Below are positions 31,948 through 44,519 of a DNA stretch of 64,000 nt, one piece after another (position 1 is the stretch's first letter; every line of letters begins with the position of its first letter). The stretch comes from Cercophora sp. LCS_1 (lineage: Eukaryota > Ascomycota > Sordariomycetes > Sordariales > Lasiosphaeriaceae). The notes beneath the pieces are model-generated. The model was given only the letters and a program-made list of their open reading frames with translations. It was not told the DNA's origin and searched no databases. Position numbers and translations under genes: made by a program. Where the stretch lies: assembly GCA_036250225.1 (NCBI GenBank), contig JAPZLL010000005.1, positions 62,001 through 126,000 of the forward strand, read 5' to 3'.

Positions 31948-34149
31948 GAGGCCGGTGGTTGTTGACAATCTCGGTGGGGTGTGGTGCGTGGGACATGTAA
32001 GATGCCATGACGGAACGAGGATAGTGGGACGAGAGGAAGCATTAGTATGCTGCAGTCCAACATAATGCTCATGTGTCTTGCAAAGTGGTGCCAGTCAGTC
32101 GCACATTGTTCGGTTGGATTTGTCGATGCCCTATCTCCAGGGCGACGATGCCTTGGGCCATTGGTGTTCCGGCACTCGGTTGACCGACTCGCCTACGTGG
32201 CGGGGGATCCTCCAATCGTAGCCAAAACGCCTGCATTGGGGCCTGCAGGGCCAGTTGTTGGTCCGCAAGGCGACGCTCGATCTATGAATGTCGACCTTCA
32301 ATTTCTCATGGACCTCGGGCGGGCATGTGCGGTAGGCATGCGGATTGCCGATTTGTGGATGGCGTCGCTTGTGCGGAAGGACGCAGCATGTCCCGGTGGC
32401 GTGGGTGGGCGCTAACCACCGATTGTCCGCCGTTGCAGGTGGCTGCGGGTCGGGCCTTCCAAATTTACGCCCATTTGCGCCCGATGGCTCCCCAGAGAGG
32501 CTTCTGGAGAACTCGAATCGTGACCCGTTTACCTGCGTTCCGGGTTCCTCAGGTTCACGTTCGCCCAAGGATCGCACTGGGAGGCATCAGTTGAGGTCCG
32601 AGACTTGGCGATCTACCCTGACACGATCCCTCGGAATGGTTGAGCCCTCGGCGATGTCTCGTCGAGGCCCAGCGGGTTACCACGTTTCCTCCGAGAATTC
32701 CAGTTTCTTCCAGTTTTTGGCATTTGTGGAGTAAGACAGCGGCGCCATCCTGCGCCGCCGGCGTTTCACGGGATGGCGCGGAAATGCTTTTGGCTCAGAT
32801 GAGGTGTTCTGTTACTTCTGTATCCGTGGACCCGCCAGGCGCTTACGCTCTTCTCCCGCTGCTCCGTCCGTCAACCGAACGGCGGTTCTTTCGAAGCGAT
32901 GGGAACGACATTGCCGGTAGGAACGCCTCGAGAGTAGGAGGCTAAATCTGGCGTTCATTTGAAAGGCTGCTTGGTGGGAGAGAACCAAAGCCCTATTTCT
33001 CAACGCACCTACCTCGTTTACCTCCAAGATGGCATGCCCACATGACCAGCGCGCCGCTTATGAGCCATGCCAGAGAAATGAGGCACGCGACTGACCATTG
33101 CCTTGACACAGGTCTCGGGGTAGAAGAGCATCTGTTGAGCGACAAGGAACTGGCGTGGAATCCGTCAAAAGTGCATTAGCTCCTCACATTGGAGAATCGA
33201 CGTGCCATCGTTAGCGGGAGGTGGTATTTCGTCGCCCTGCAAGGCAGTGTTGACGGGTCCGATTGCCGGGTCCCACTTTGCGGTTCAGGTACAATGCGAC
33301 GCAGTTGTGCAACATCGAAATCACTATACACAGCCTCGGAACCGGGATGTAATTCACAACATCGTTGAGAAGCTCGTTCTCTGCCTTGGACCTGAAGTTG
33401 TCCACTGGGTGGCTTTCCGCCATTCCCCCACACGCGCGACCTGTTTCCGTTTTGGCGGTCGATCCAGGCCCTGTGGTGGGTGCGGGGTCTTCAAACATTC
33501 CGGGCCCCGCTTCCTGTCAGTGTCACCTTGACGCGCTTGTTCCCCTCACTGGCTCAGCTTTCAAACCTCGACATCGACGTCTCAAGCGATAGGTATCGAC
33601 GGCGAAATATCACCCAGACCATCCTCAGCCCTCGGCTTTATAATTCGCGAGACGTAATTTCGAGGTCAACCCCACTGCCGATGGCGTTGTCACCACTGTC
33701 ACGATCACAGCCAACGAGAAGATGATTGGCTTGCGCTTTTTCGCCCACTGAAACTGCCGCTAGCCGGGAAAGCCAAGCCGCTTGCAGACTAGCGTCTTCT
33801 TTTTAAAGCATGGGCCAGGCACATTTGTGAATGCACAGCACTGGCTCAGCCACGGAGCGTTGTTGTGCATTGCAAAATGATACCAAGCTTGGAGCTCGGG
33901 CCAGTCATGGAACTCACGACGAACGAGAGCACTTTCTGGGTTGGACTCTGTCGCTGGCACCGCGAAAGCAAAGCACCAGCAAGAAAGGCTCTGATGATAA
34001 CCGCTCAAAGGCGGAGGCTGACGTTTTGCGATGCCGAGCTCTAATTTTGCTGCCTTCGACCGTTGCAGGCGAAGCGGAATTAATTTCTTCTCCCGCATCG
34101 AGGCCATCCTTCGCGGCAACGCTTTCCTTGACATTTGGCAGCGGCGAAC
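31948..34149. other. 2.2-kb region without a convincing gene
   Basis: Promoter of the membrane protein at the left. Numerous open frames on both strands, none with recognisable domains or splice structure. Confidence 0.4.
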
Positions 34150-34608
34150 ATGGACCTGGTGGAGGGTGTATGCACCTCGGAGGCTCAGCACTTCGGCACA
34201 ATTCGTGATTGGCCCCCTCAGAACGATGCCTGCGAGCCACACGAGGCTCCCTGTTCCGCCACTCCCTTTACCTTTTCCGTCACCCGCGGTCTGTTTGTGC
34301 CAAGAGAGCCGGGGTCGCGGCCGCCCAAATCGAGACGGCTCGAGCAGCAATCGGTCTGCAGCCCTGCGGCCGTGCTTCTGATACATGATGATGAAGACGC
34401 CACCTCCACCAGACCCCATTCCTTTGGCCCCTCCTGCTACTTGCCCAACGACTTGTTCCACTCCGAAACTCCCTCGTCGACGTCGAGCCCGACCGAGAGA
34501 CACCTGACGCCGAGCCCCGATTTTGGGACCCTCGACCCCTCGATAAACCCGCCGACCTTCGATAAGCTCGCGACTTCGTTCGGTTTCGAATCCTACAATA
34601 GCTGCTGA
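34150..34608 (+). CDS. Doubtful 152-residue ORF
   Basis: An ATG-started frame rich in Ser, Thr and Pro, especially in the last 50 residues (SETPSSTSSPTERHLTPSPD). No signal peptide, membrane segment or known domain. It ends 120 bp before the NRPS-like start. The low-complexity end could be a real fungal protein or part of a leader; the opposite strand is also open over this range, which weakens the case. Confidence 0.2.
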   Translation: MDLVEGVCTSEAQHFGTIRDWPPQNDACEPHEAPCSATPFTFSVTRGLFVPREPGSRPPKSRRLEQQSVCSPAAVLLIHDDEDATSTRPHSFGPSCYLPNDLFHSETPSSTSSPTERHLTPSPDFGTLDPSINPPTFDKLATSFGFESYNSC

Positions 34609-34728
34609 CTTGATCATGCGGCGCAGCGACTGAGGGACTTTATGTCGATTCCTTTCTTCATTTTGTGTTGATACCTATTTGTTATTCGGTCTTTTGTTGT
34701 GTTATACGCTCCGGCGCCCCGCCTGAAA

Positions 34729-37700
34729 ATGGGATCCGCGCCGAAGTCTGCCGGCCCGCCGATCGACGCGACGACATCATGGCTCCGGCTAGAGAACGAA
34801 TCAACAGAGACGAAGCTCCTGGCCCTTATAACACAGGTGTTGAAGCTTGAGCAAGGGAGGGTGCGCTTTCAAGATTCGTTTCGGGAGCTCGGTGGAGACG
34901 AACACGATGCTGCTGAGCTGAGGAAAGCTTGTCGAGATGTTGGGTTGGACCTGGAGGTGGATGATATCCTTCGATGCGCCACCATCGCTGAACTCCGAGC
35001 ATGCGTCCGATCGTGCGCCCGACAATCCCGACTCATCGAACCCATCGACCCTGTCATGATTGCGCCGTTGGGCATACACATGGCCAGCCAACTCTCGGCG
35101 AAAGATGCCAGGGCGCACTCGAGAACGTCAAGTCAGGGCAGCTCGGTGTCGCAAAATGCGCGGAGAACAGAGATCGAAAAGGCGCTTGGGGAACAAAGCT
35201 CCGTTGGGAGGATCGCAACGGTACGACCAAAGGCTGGCTTGTTGGAGGGCAAGCTTGTCGCGCTCCTGACACTGTCGGGCATTGTAACCCCTGAGCCCAA
35301 GTCGGCGGCGCTCATCAACCTTGTTCCCCAGTCCCATGCGCTCTTTGCTGGGTCGCAGATCAACGCGCTCCAAAAAACCGCCCAGACTACGCTTCCGTCC
35401 GAGTCAGTGCCTGACGTCTGGATTGTGCTGGATCGGATGCCCCTTACAGACACAGGGGAGATTGACATGCGGCGGTTGCGAACATGGGTCCAAAACATCA
35501 ATAATGAAATCCTGCAGCAAGCTCTGAGCCTTGAGAATCAGGAGCCGTTAGAACCCGCCGCCACAGGCATGGAGAAGTCTCTGCAAAGATTGGTGAGCAA
35601 AGTGTTGGAGCTCCCTCAGGCCCAGATCGGGGTAAACCTTTCATTCACCCAATTGGGGGGCGATGAGATGGCAGCAATGGAGCTGGTGGCCAGATGTAAA
35701 CACGAGTCGATTTATCTCAGCACATCAGAAGTTCTGGAGTCAGCTACTTTGTCGGAACTTGCTGCGCTTGCGGCAACACGCGGAGGGTTAGCGCACAAGT
35801 GGGATGATGAGACACTGGATTGTTTTGATCTGTCACCTATGCAACATCTTTACTTTATGACTGGGATGGGTGGCGATCTCAGGCGCAGGGCGGCGCCCGA
35901 TGGATGCTACCGCTTCAACCAGAGTTTGCTCCTTCGGTTCAAGAAGCAGTTTACAATGGAGGACATTGAGGCCGCGTAAGTGCAACGAAACGGTCCTCCA
36001 AGGTCATCTTACTTACAGTCCTTGTAGTATGGAGGCGGTTGTCGGTCACCACCCCATGTTGAGGTCACGATACAGCCAAGGGCTTCATGGTTGGGTCCAA
36101 AGGATACTTCCTGAAGTAACCGGCTCCTACAGCCTTTGCCACACGGCGATCTCGTCCGAGCGCGAACTCGAAGCGATCATCGAAAGCACGCAGATCTCCA
36201 TCAACGTTGAGACTGGCCCGGTCTTTGCAGTGGACTACCTCACAACCCACGATGGGCAGTGTATGATCTATCTCGCTGCACATCATCTGGCTGTCGATCT
36301 CACAGCCTGGCGCGTCATCATTCATGACCTTGATGAACTTCTCGAGAACGGCAGTCTGCTTTCACAGAGGTCAATGCCATTCCACAAATGGGTTGACATG
36401 CAAAAGGCCTCCGTCCAAGGCGTTGAGCCGCGGAAGCTCTTGCCCTTCTCGGTCCAGCCTGGTGACTATGCTTACTGGGGGCTCCAGGACGCGCCCAACA
36501 ACTACGGGGACGCCCGGGAGGTCAGCTTCACGTTGAGTCAAGAGCTCACCTCTTTGCTCCAAAGTTCATGCAATCAAGTCTTCAAGACCGATTCCGTCGA
36601 TATTTACCTCGCGGCGCTGATGCTCTCGTTTGCGCAAACCTTTCACGATAGGCCTGTTCCGGTTGTTTGGAACCAGGAACATGGAAGAGATCCCTGGAGC
36701 CGCGATGTCGACATCTCTGAGACAGTTGGCTGGTTTACGTCGCTGTGCCCGTTGCACACGCGGGTCGAGAGCGCAGATGACTTTATCGGCGTCCTTCGCC
36801 GCCTCAAAGACACGCGGCGATCGGTCCCGGCTCGCGGTTCTCAATATTTTGCATCCCGCTTTTACAGCCAAGGAGATAATCTCTTTGCCCACGATTGGCC
36901 TTTCGAGATCATCTTTAGCTATGCGGGATCACTGCAGAACCTGGAGCGCGACAACGGCGTGATGGAGCAGCTCGCAATTCCTGGCAGGACACTAGCTTCC
37001 AAAACTTCTGATATCGGGCCTGAAGTTGGCCGCATTGCGCTTTTTGAAGTCAGTGCAATGGTGGATCAGGGCAGCGCCAAGATCAAGTTCCTTTATAATC
37101 GATTCTCCAAGGACCAGACTCGCATCTCACAGTGGATCAACAACTACGAACACCTGCTCCTCGAGGCTATTGGGAGGTTGAGATACCATCCCCAAGAGCT
37201 CACCCTCTCCGATGTCCCCTATCTCGATGTGACGTACGAGGGGCTCGCAAAGTTCAACAATCAGCGGCTGGCATCCCTGGGGCTGGCCACGGTGCGGGAC
37301 CTGGACACCATCTACCCGGTGACCGCGGTTCAGCAGAGCATCCTCATTAGCCAGGCACAACGCCCGGACGCATGCTATCTTCACGCCATCTACGAGTTCG
37401 CATCCCCGAATGGCGGTCCTATTGACACCGCCAGAATTTGCACCGCCTGGGAACAGGTTACAGTGAGACATCCGGCATTGAGGACTGTCTTCACCGAGAG
37501 TGTCAGCAAAACCGGGCTCTGGGACAAAGTCGTCTTGCGGCGCACCTCACCTGAAATGCTGTTCATTGACACAGCCCCGTCGGACGACCCCGTGTACGAG
37601 CTAGGAAACCTTCCAAACTTAAGGCCGGCGGACAACAAACCGCTCCACAGGCTCACCGTCTGTAGGGCACCCACCAGAACGTTCGTCAAGCTCGATATCA

Positions 37701-40700
37701 GCACTGCGCTTTGCGACTCCACCAGCATTCATATTCTCTTTCACGACCTCAGGCGCGCTTATGCTACCGAGAGGGCCATCGTCGACCCATCGCAGTTTTC
37801 GTGTCCTCATTATCTCCAGTTTCTCAAAACGGCGCGACAGGAGAAGAGCCTCGACTTTTGGCGTGACAAACTCACTGGTGTATCTCGATGTCTCTTTCCT
37901 CGCCTGAGCATCTCACCCGATGAACAACGGTTCACAAATGGATGTCTCGACTTGGAGACCACAGCATATGATCTCTCGACCTTTGCCAGGTCTCATAGAA
38001 CCACCGTCTCCGCCGTGCTCCGTCTGGCGTGGGGCCTTGTTTTGCGCTGTTTTACTGGCTCCAACAGCGTCTGCTTTGGGTACCAGACAATGGGGCGCGA
38101 CGACTCGATCGAGGGGATGCGACATGCCGTTGGATCCTTTGCAAACACGATTCCATGCAACTACGAGCTGGCTGCGTTCAGTCCTTTGACCCTGGCGTTG
38201 CAGATGGTTGAACAACAATTGGAAACTTGCCTGCCACACCAGAGCTTTACGATAACCGAACTTCAGCACGCCATGGGAAAGAAGGGAGGCGATCAGCTTT
38301 TCAACACCTGCCTTACATTCACCGAAGAACCTGGTGGCTTGAACAGCAAGTTCACGACCAGGACAAACTTTGAGCTGAAGGCGATATCCCTACAACAGAC
38401 ATTTGACGTCGACGTTGTGGTCAATACTCGCTTCTCGGGCGGCAGACTGACAGTCGACATCGGGCAGCGGATCATGCCTTCGGAGCATGCGTTGAACGTC
38501 GCGAACACGTTTGGGAAAGCGGTCCGCTCGATCCTAGCCACACCAAACACGTCTGTTGGGCTTGTCGATCTGTTCACCGACAGAGACTACGCTCAGATCT
38601 TAGCTTGGAATGCCCAATCCAAGCAGACTACCGGCATCCAGGTCGAGGCGCTTGTCCATGACCTCGTAAGCAAGCACGCGACTCGGCAGCCTGAGAGTCA
38701 AGCCATCTGCTCTTGGGATGGCAACCTCACGTACCAGGAGTTGGACGACGCGGCAACAAGACTGGCGCACCATCTCGTCGACCAGGGCGTGGGGTCGCAT
38801 GGCGTGGTCCCGGTCGTAATGGACAAGGGCAGGTTGGCACCTGTTGCAATGCTCGCCGTTCTCAAGTCGGGTGCGGCCTTTGTTCCCGTTGACGCTTCGG
38901 AGCTTGGCTTGATCCAACCGATCTTCGAGCGCCTCAACTCCAAGGTCGCAATTGCCTCCGAGCAGGCCTCTCAAATTCTCGGTAATCTCTTTGACAAAGT
39001 GGTTACGGTGACACCAGACTTCATGGACGAACTGCCCAAGTACAAGGGGTCCCTCACGTCCATGGCGACACCAAGTGACCCAGCCTGCATCATTTTTGTG
39101 CCGACTTCTTCGAATGAGGCCCGCGGCGTGTCATTTAGTCATGGCGCGCTCTCGACAGCACTCCTGGGCCAAGGGCCAGCGGCTTGCATCTCGTCCGCCA
39201 GCCGTGTGATGCAGCTGTCGTCGTTCAACGTGGATATTTGCATCTCGGAGATATTTGTCACACTCGTGCATGGAGGCTGCGTGTGTGTTCCCTCGCCCAC
39301 GGAGCGGCTTCGAGACTATTCTGCCGCCATCAACCGTATGAAGGTTACATGGACGTACATGACTCCTTTGTTGTCACGCAAGGTCGATCCCGGCCTGGTG
39401 CCCTCCCTAAAGGCTGTCTGCTTCCGCACACGCAGTCTTGATGAGGACACCTTCAACGCCTGGCATGGAAAGGTCAACATCATCTTTGCGTATGGCCCGC
39501 AAGACGTGTGCCCCTTGGGAATCTGCTTTCTGGAGGCCCTTGGAACACATCAGCTTCGGAGCCTTGGGCGTCCTTTCACCGGCTCTCTACTCATTGTCAA
39601 CCCGGACGACCCTAAGAAACTCATGCCGATCGGGGCGGTTGGCGAGCTTGTGGTGGAAGGACCGACGTTGGGCACTTACTATCCAAACAGAGAGTCGATG
39701 TTGGCGCCCATGACTCCTCCGGGGGCAATTCCGGGGAACAAGAACCGCTACTTGAGGACCGGGCACCGTGCAAGATATACCGAGGGAGGGCTAATGGAGT
39801 TTATCTCCACAAGCCAGCGTGAAGGGAGCGGTGCTGAAGCCAAAGCCGTCACCATCACCGATGTTGAGCAGCACCTACGACGGTGTCTCGGTCAAGGTCT
39901 CGATGTAGTTGTTGAGACGATGGCCTTTCGGGGGTCAAGATCCGACACGCTGCTCGCCGCGTTCGTCGAGCTGGGGGACACGCTTTTCGACGGCGAAGAG
40001 GACCTCGCATCACTCAGCCCGGCGACCCGGGAGCAGATTTCCATGGCAAAACAAATGGCCGAAGCCGGCCTCAAACACGTTCTTCCAGCGGACATGATGC
40101 CATCGATCTTCATACCCGTCAAACACCTTCCGGTTACGGCCTCGCTCAAGGCAAACCGGCGCCGGCTGGGGAGGATGGTGCAGGGCCTCTCCAAAGAGCA
40201 ACTCTTGGCTCTCTCGACGTTCCCCAAGTCCAGGGATACCAAGCTTCAGCACCTCAAGCCACTGCCCCTCACACAAAGTGAAGAGCAAATGCGAAAAATC
40301 TGGGCCAAGGTTCTTGGCGTGGAGGAGAGTGTGGTTGGAGCGCTCGACACCTTCTTCGGCGCCGGAGGCGATGCGGTGCTAGCGACCCAACTGGTCGCCG
40401 CCTGTCGACACGAAGGACTCACGGTCTCCATCACTGATGTTTTGCGGAACACTTCGCTCACGGAGCTTTGCAGAGCCGTGGTCATGACAGAGGCCCCGCA
40501 GTCCGCTGGGCCTTCTCCCATTGCGATTGTCTCCGCTCCTGGATCTCCTCCTCCGAATCCGAACGCGGTCAGGGATGCCTTCATCGAGAAGGTCATTGCC
40601 CCAAAGGTTGGGCTCGAGGCCGGTGCCATCAAGGATGCCGCCGAGGCGTCGGCCATGCAGATCCGCTACATCGAGACCGGCATGCTCCGGGGCCGCGCAA

Positions 40701-43057
40701 ACATCAACTACCTCATGTTCCACTTCGCAGGCGCGGTCGATGCAAAGAAACTCGAAGAGGCTTGCATGACGCTTGTGACCATCCACCCCATTTTGCGCAC
40801 TGCGTTTGTCCCCTACAATCGCAGGGTCTATCAGGCTGTTCTCAAATCCCCCACGATCGAGTTCAAGAAGCAGTTCTGCGCCGCCTGGCGACTGGCCAAC
40901 ACTACGGAGAAAACCATCCGCAAAGACCAGTCAGCGCCAATTGCGTTTTGCACGCCGCTGACCAAGTTCATGTTCCTGGACGCCGGCAAGCAGTCGACGC
41001 TTGCGGTACGGCTTTCCAAGGCCCAGTACGACGATCTCTCGGTCGCGCTCTTTGTCAAGGACATGAAGAGGCTGTATGACACGACGCAGAACCCACCCCG
41101 CCGGCCGACCTACTGCGACTTCATGCGTTCTGCCCAGATTGCCAATGCCCAAGGAGCCGAAGGATACTGGAGAACACTGCTAGATGGATCAACGATTACC
41201 CATGTCGTCAATCATGGCAGGCCGCACCAAGTCTCGACCAACATCAGGACTGCCCGGAATCTAATGCCGCTTGGTTCGCTTTCCAGCCTTGGCATCTCAT
41301 TTGAGACTGTGTTGAAGGGCGCGTGGGCAATGGTGCTTGCGAGCCTTTCAGGTTCCTCCGATGTTGTCTTTGGCGAGCTCATCGACGGCAGAAACGTGAG
41401 GCTCGGGGGCGGAAACTCGGTTGTGGGCGTTTTAGGCCCGACCATCAACGTGATCCCGGTCCGAGTCCAGTTTTCCGACGACCCTTTGACGCCGCTCAGC
41501 CTTTTGCAGTATATCCACGCACAGCGCATTGCTGGCATTCCCTTTGAGAACCTCGGGTCTCTCAGCATCGTCGAGAAATGCACGCCGTGGCCGTACTGGA
41601 GCCGCTTCAGCACATTGGTGCAGCACCAATATGAGGATACGGCGATCAATCCCTCAGAGCCCAAGTCGTTCCATCTCGGCGCAGCAGCCTGCAAATTCAC
41701 TGTCCTAGAGTCCAAGGCCCAAGATGTTCCCGACCTGTTTGTGAAATCCATCATTCGCGGACCCAGCCGTATTGAGTTGTCGGTAACATTCTGCGCCGAT
41801 CGCGTCCCCGAGGCATTTGCTGAGCATGCCCTTCGCATGCTTTGCTCGACTGTCAGCCTGCTCACCAGTGTCAGTATCATGCAACCTGTCATTCCCTCGG
41901 GGCATCAATATCGGAGCATGCCAAAGAGCATTCCTCTGCCCCCGAGCGCATCTCTTGGCAGCCCTGTCGTCAATACCACCGAGGCCGAAGCAATGAGGTC
42001 ACTCACCCCAGAGCAGACCCAGGCAATCCAGGTCATCATCGCACAGACTTGGACGGCTGTGCTCAACCCGCGCGCGTTGGGCGTGCCTGACGATCAGGTT
42101 CACAACGCCGCCTTCTTTGACCTCTGGGGAAGCCTGATACCAGCGGCTCAGCTGACAGCGCAACTCAACCGTGAGATTTCCACGCGGCTCTCGCTCCCAG
42201 GTATCGATACAAGCACGCTGAGGGTCACCATGGAAGATGTTGTCGAGAACCCTACAATGTTGAAGCAGTTTGAGCTTATCGCAATGAAGGTCAAGAATAC
42301 CTCAACGCCGGGTCAAAAGGCTAAGGAGAAGGAGAAGGAAAAGGAGCCGGAGAAGGCGGTGGAGACTAGTAGGTCTTTGACCACGCGCAAGAAGCCTTCA
42401 ATCTCGGTCTCGTCTCCCACGGCAGGTTTAAGCAGTCGCATCCGCCGGCTAGCGAGTACCGTGGCAAGATCTCCGCTCACCGGCAAGCCACCAACACCGG
42501 CATCCCCGGCCACCACACCCGCGTCTCCAGTCGCGCTGGGAATTGCCTCGGCTGCCCGAAACATTATCGCGCCAATCTCGTCGCCAAGGATTGCTGTTAC
42601 GCCAGCTGCCGATACAGATTCAGCCAGCTCATCAACGCGCAGCCCTCCGCAGCTCCCGAGTCTCCCAGCGTTCGGAGCAATCGCCGAGGAAGAGCCCGAG
42701 CTTTTGGGCGCGGTCACACTCATGCCCCGCGACGCCAGTGCCAGCTCGATGGACAGCATGACAGACGGTAGCAGTGCTAGCAGCCGCCACAGCGCTGAAG
42801 AGGACGGGGAACCACGAACTGTGACGGGTACGCCCGAGATCCGCAGCGAGGAGGAGGATCTCGTCAGCCCGGTCAGCGCCACAAGCCCAAAGAGCACCAC
42901 TCGCTTCTTTGAGCCACTCCGCTCGAATCCACCAGACCCGAGCCCGTTGTCGAGTCCGAGAATCGCACCGCAGTCGCCACCCATCGGAGCGCCGATGAGT
43001 GCTCAGGAGCGGAACAAGGTCCTGAACAAAACGGGCATGTCTCCCGCTCTTGGGTAA
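34729..43057 (+). CDS. Degenerate NRPS-like megaprotein (pseudo-NRPS)
   Basis: Exons 34729-35975 and 36028-43057 splice to 2,758 residues with no internal stop. Order of recognisable parts: carrier-like T1 (about 20-95), a C-terminal adenylation remnant ending LTDTGEIDMRRL, T2 (about 275-350), epimerisation/condensation-like domain with HHLAVDL near residue 500, condensation-like domain (STALCDS near 970), adenylation-like domain (about 1290-1820), T3 near 1857, terminal condensation-like domain (SKAQYDD near 2078), T4-like near 2447, then a 250-residue Ser/Thr/Pro-rich tail. All four carriers lack the phosphopantetheine Ser: GGDEHDA, GGDEMAA, GGDAVLA and WGSLIPA. Condensation histidines are lost in two of three domains. 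Adenylation motifs are eroded: VPTSSNEARGV for A3, YGPQD for A5, and LRTGH with Asp lost in A7. Peptide synthesis by the normal mechanism is therefore not expected; a structural or regulatory role is inference. Confidence 0.85.
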
Positions 43058-43693
43058 TTGAGAATAATCGCTTCGAAATTTCCTGTTATTTGTTTTTATT
43101 CTTTGTGCATCTTTGGGAAGCGTGGTTTTGGGTATAAATACATTGCAAGCATGGCGTTGGGGGGTTTGGCTCATCTGGAAAGCATTGGAAAACGGTTGGA
43201 TTTGGGAGGCGGACGAAGAAATTGCGCTCTGTGCGAGAACAAGCTGATTGTTGCACGACTTGGCGAACGAGTTCTATTCCATACGTTTTAACCATTAAAT
43301 TTAATGGAACGACGACCGATGACATTCAGCGTTTGAGCAATCCAATCCAGAGTCGAAGCCTTGAAGAGGGATGACGAGCGCGGGGCCAAGACGGGGAGCG
43401 TGGGGACGGGATCCGCTCCCACCCTGAAGCAGCGGGTTTACAGTGGCCCGTGTCCTATCCAGTCAGCCAGTTGCTGGCTGGCCGTGGGTTGAGCAAGATC
43501 ACGGCGATAACCCACATCCTTGATGTCGATTCTTATCTGTTCCTTCTTCAAACTAGGATGTACTCATTCAATTTCACCTCATTACGTTCTACAATCTCCC
43601 CTCATCCATTTTACCACAAAAACAACCCCAATCTCTCCTCCTCCCTTCATCACAGCCCCCCCCATTACACCACATCGACACTCCCTATCTAGA
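43058..43693. other. Convergent intergenic, NRPS-like gene to GNAT gene
   Basis: Lies between two converging 3' ends. No feature seen beyond C/A-rich stretches near 43590-43690. Confidence 0.4.
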
Positions 43694-44519
43694 CTAGTAC
43701 TTTGGCACTGGCTCCCTCAGCATACTAGTATACTTGTACTTCCCTCCACCCCTACCAACTGACGGATGCAAATCACAAACAACCTCGCCCTTGGCCACAA
43801 ACCCATGCTTCAAGCACAGCTGCACCGAAACAGGCGACGCGTCAACCCAGATGGCAAGTCCATTCTTGTCCGCAACTTCCGAAGCCCAACGCAGCTGCAG
43901 ATCCGCAGCGCCACGACGTTGGTGGATCGGATGCGTACCCAGCATTTTCAGGTCTGTCATCATCAGCCTCCTGCTCTCTCTCTCTCCGTGTTGCGCGAAC
44001 TACATGCAAGGTACCTCGGTAGGCAAGGAAGGTATGGTGGTACTCACAAATATGAGGCCGATCCCCCAGCACCCGATCCTTAATCTCCATGACGCGATCC
44101 GTAAAATCCTCCGCAAAGTCCTCGTTCAGACCCTCGGGCGTGGCGGGCGGTCCGGTTGGGACGTCCTTTGGGAGATCTTTTCCCATCATCTCAGTTTGGT
44201 TCACTATTAATTTCTAAAAAGATGGATGGAATCACATACCAAGAGGTCTCCCCAGCTCACCGCCCGCGTCGGTCGACACAAAGCCCCATTTCGAGTAGCT
44301 GATGACTTGGCCCGTGGTCGTGTCGACAACCTTTTTGTAGCGCCCTGCTAGGTCGCCGTAGTTGCGCGGCCAGCGGGACTGCACACCCGCTACTTGGATG
44401 TCGAAGGGGATGCCGGGGTAGAGCGTCTTGTGGAAGGGGTCGCTGAAGAAGGCGCTGATATAGACGTTTGCGATGGAGTTGCCGTCTTTGAAGGTGACGT
44501 CCCTAAGTTCGAGGGGCAT
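43694..44519 (-). CDS. GNAT-family N-acetyltransferase
   Basis: Three exons on the minus strand (44519-44240, 44203-44048, 43953-43694) give 231 residues. The N-terminal part (LRDVTFKDGNSIANVYISAF) and the C-terminal half fit the GNAT fold: LKMLGTHPIHQRRGAADLQL is the acetyl-CoA-binding motif A with Q-R-R-G-A-A in place of Q/R-x-x-G-x-G/A, followed by GLAIWVDASPVSVQLCLKHG (motif B). Exon 3 joins in phase through T|AC. The first intron would be only 36 nt, unusually short, but it is the only phase-compatible choice I find. Related fungal proteins acetylate small molecules; substrate unknown. Not obviously linked to the NRPS-like neighbour. Confidence 0.75.

Noticed and set aside
33760..34617. 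285-codon open frame on the minus strand upstream of the NRPS-like gene
   Set aside because: Composition is Arg/Gly-rich without any domain, and the opposite strand is open as well; it looks like a chance frame.
34729..43057. Siderophore synthetase (SidC/NPS2 type) linked to the siderophore transporter
   Set aside because: Domain order and the loss of all carrier serines do not fit, and the genes are 10 kb apart with unrelated genes between.
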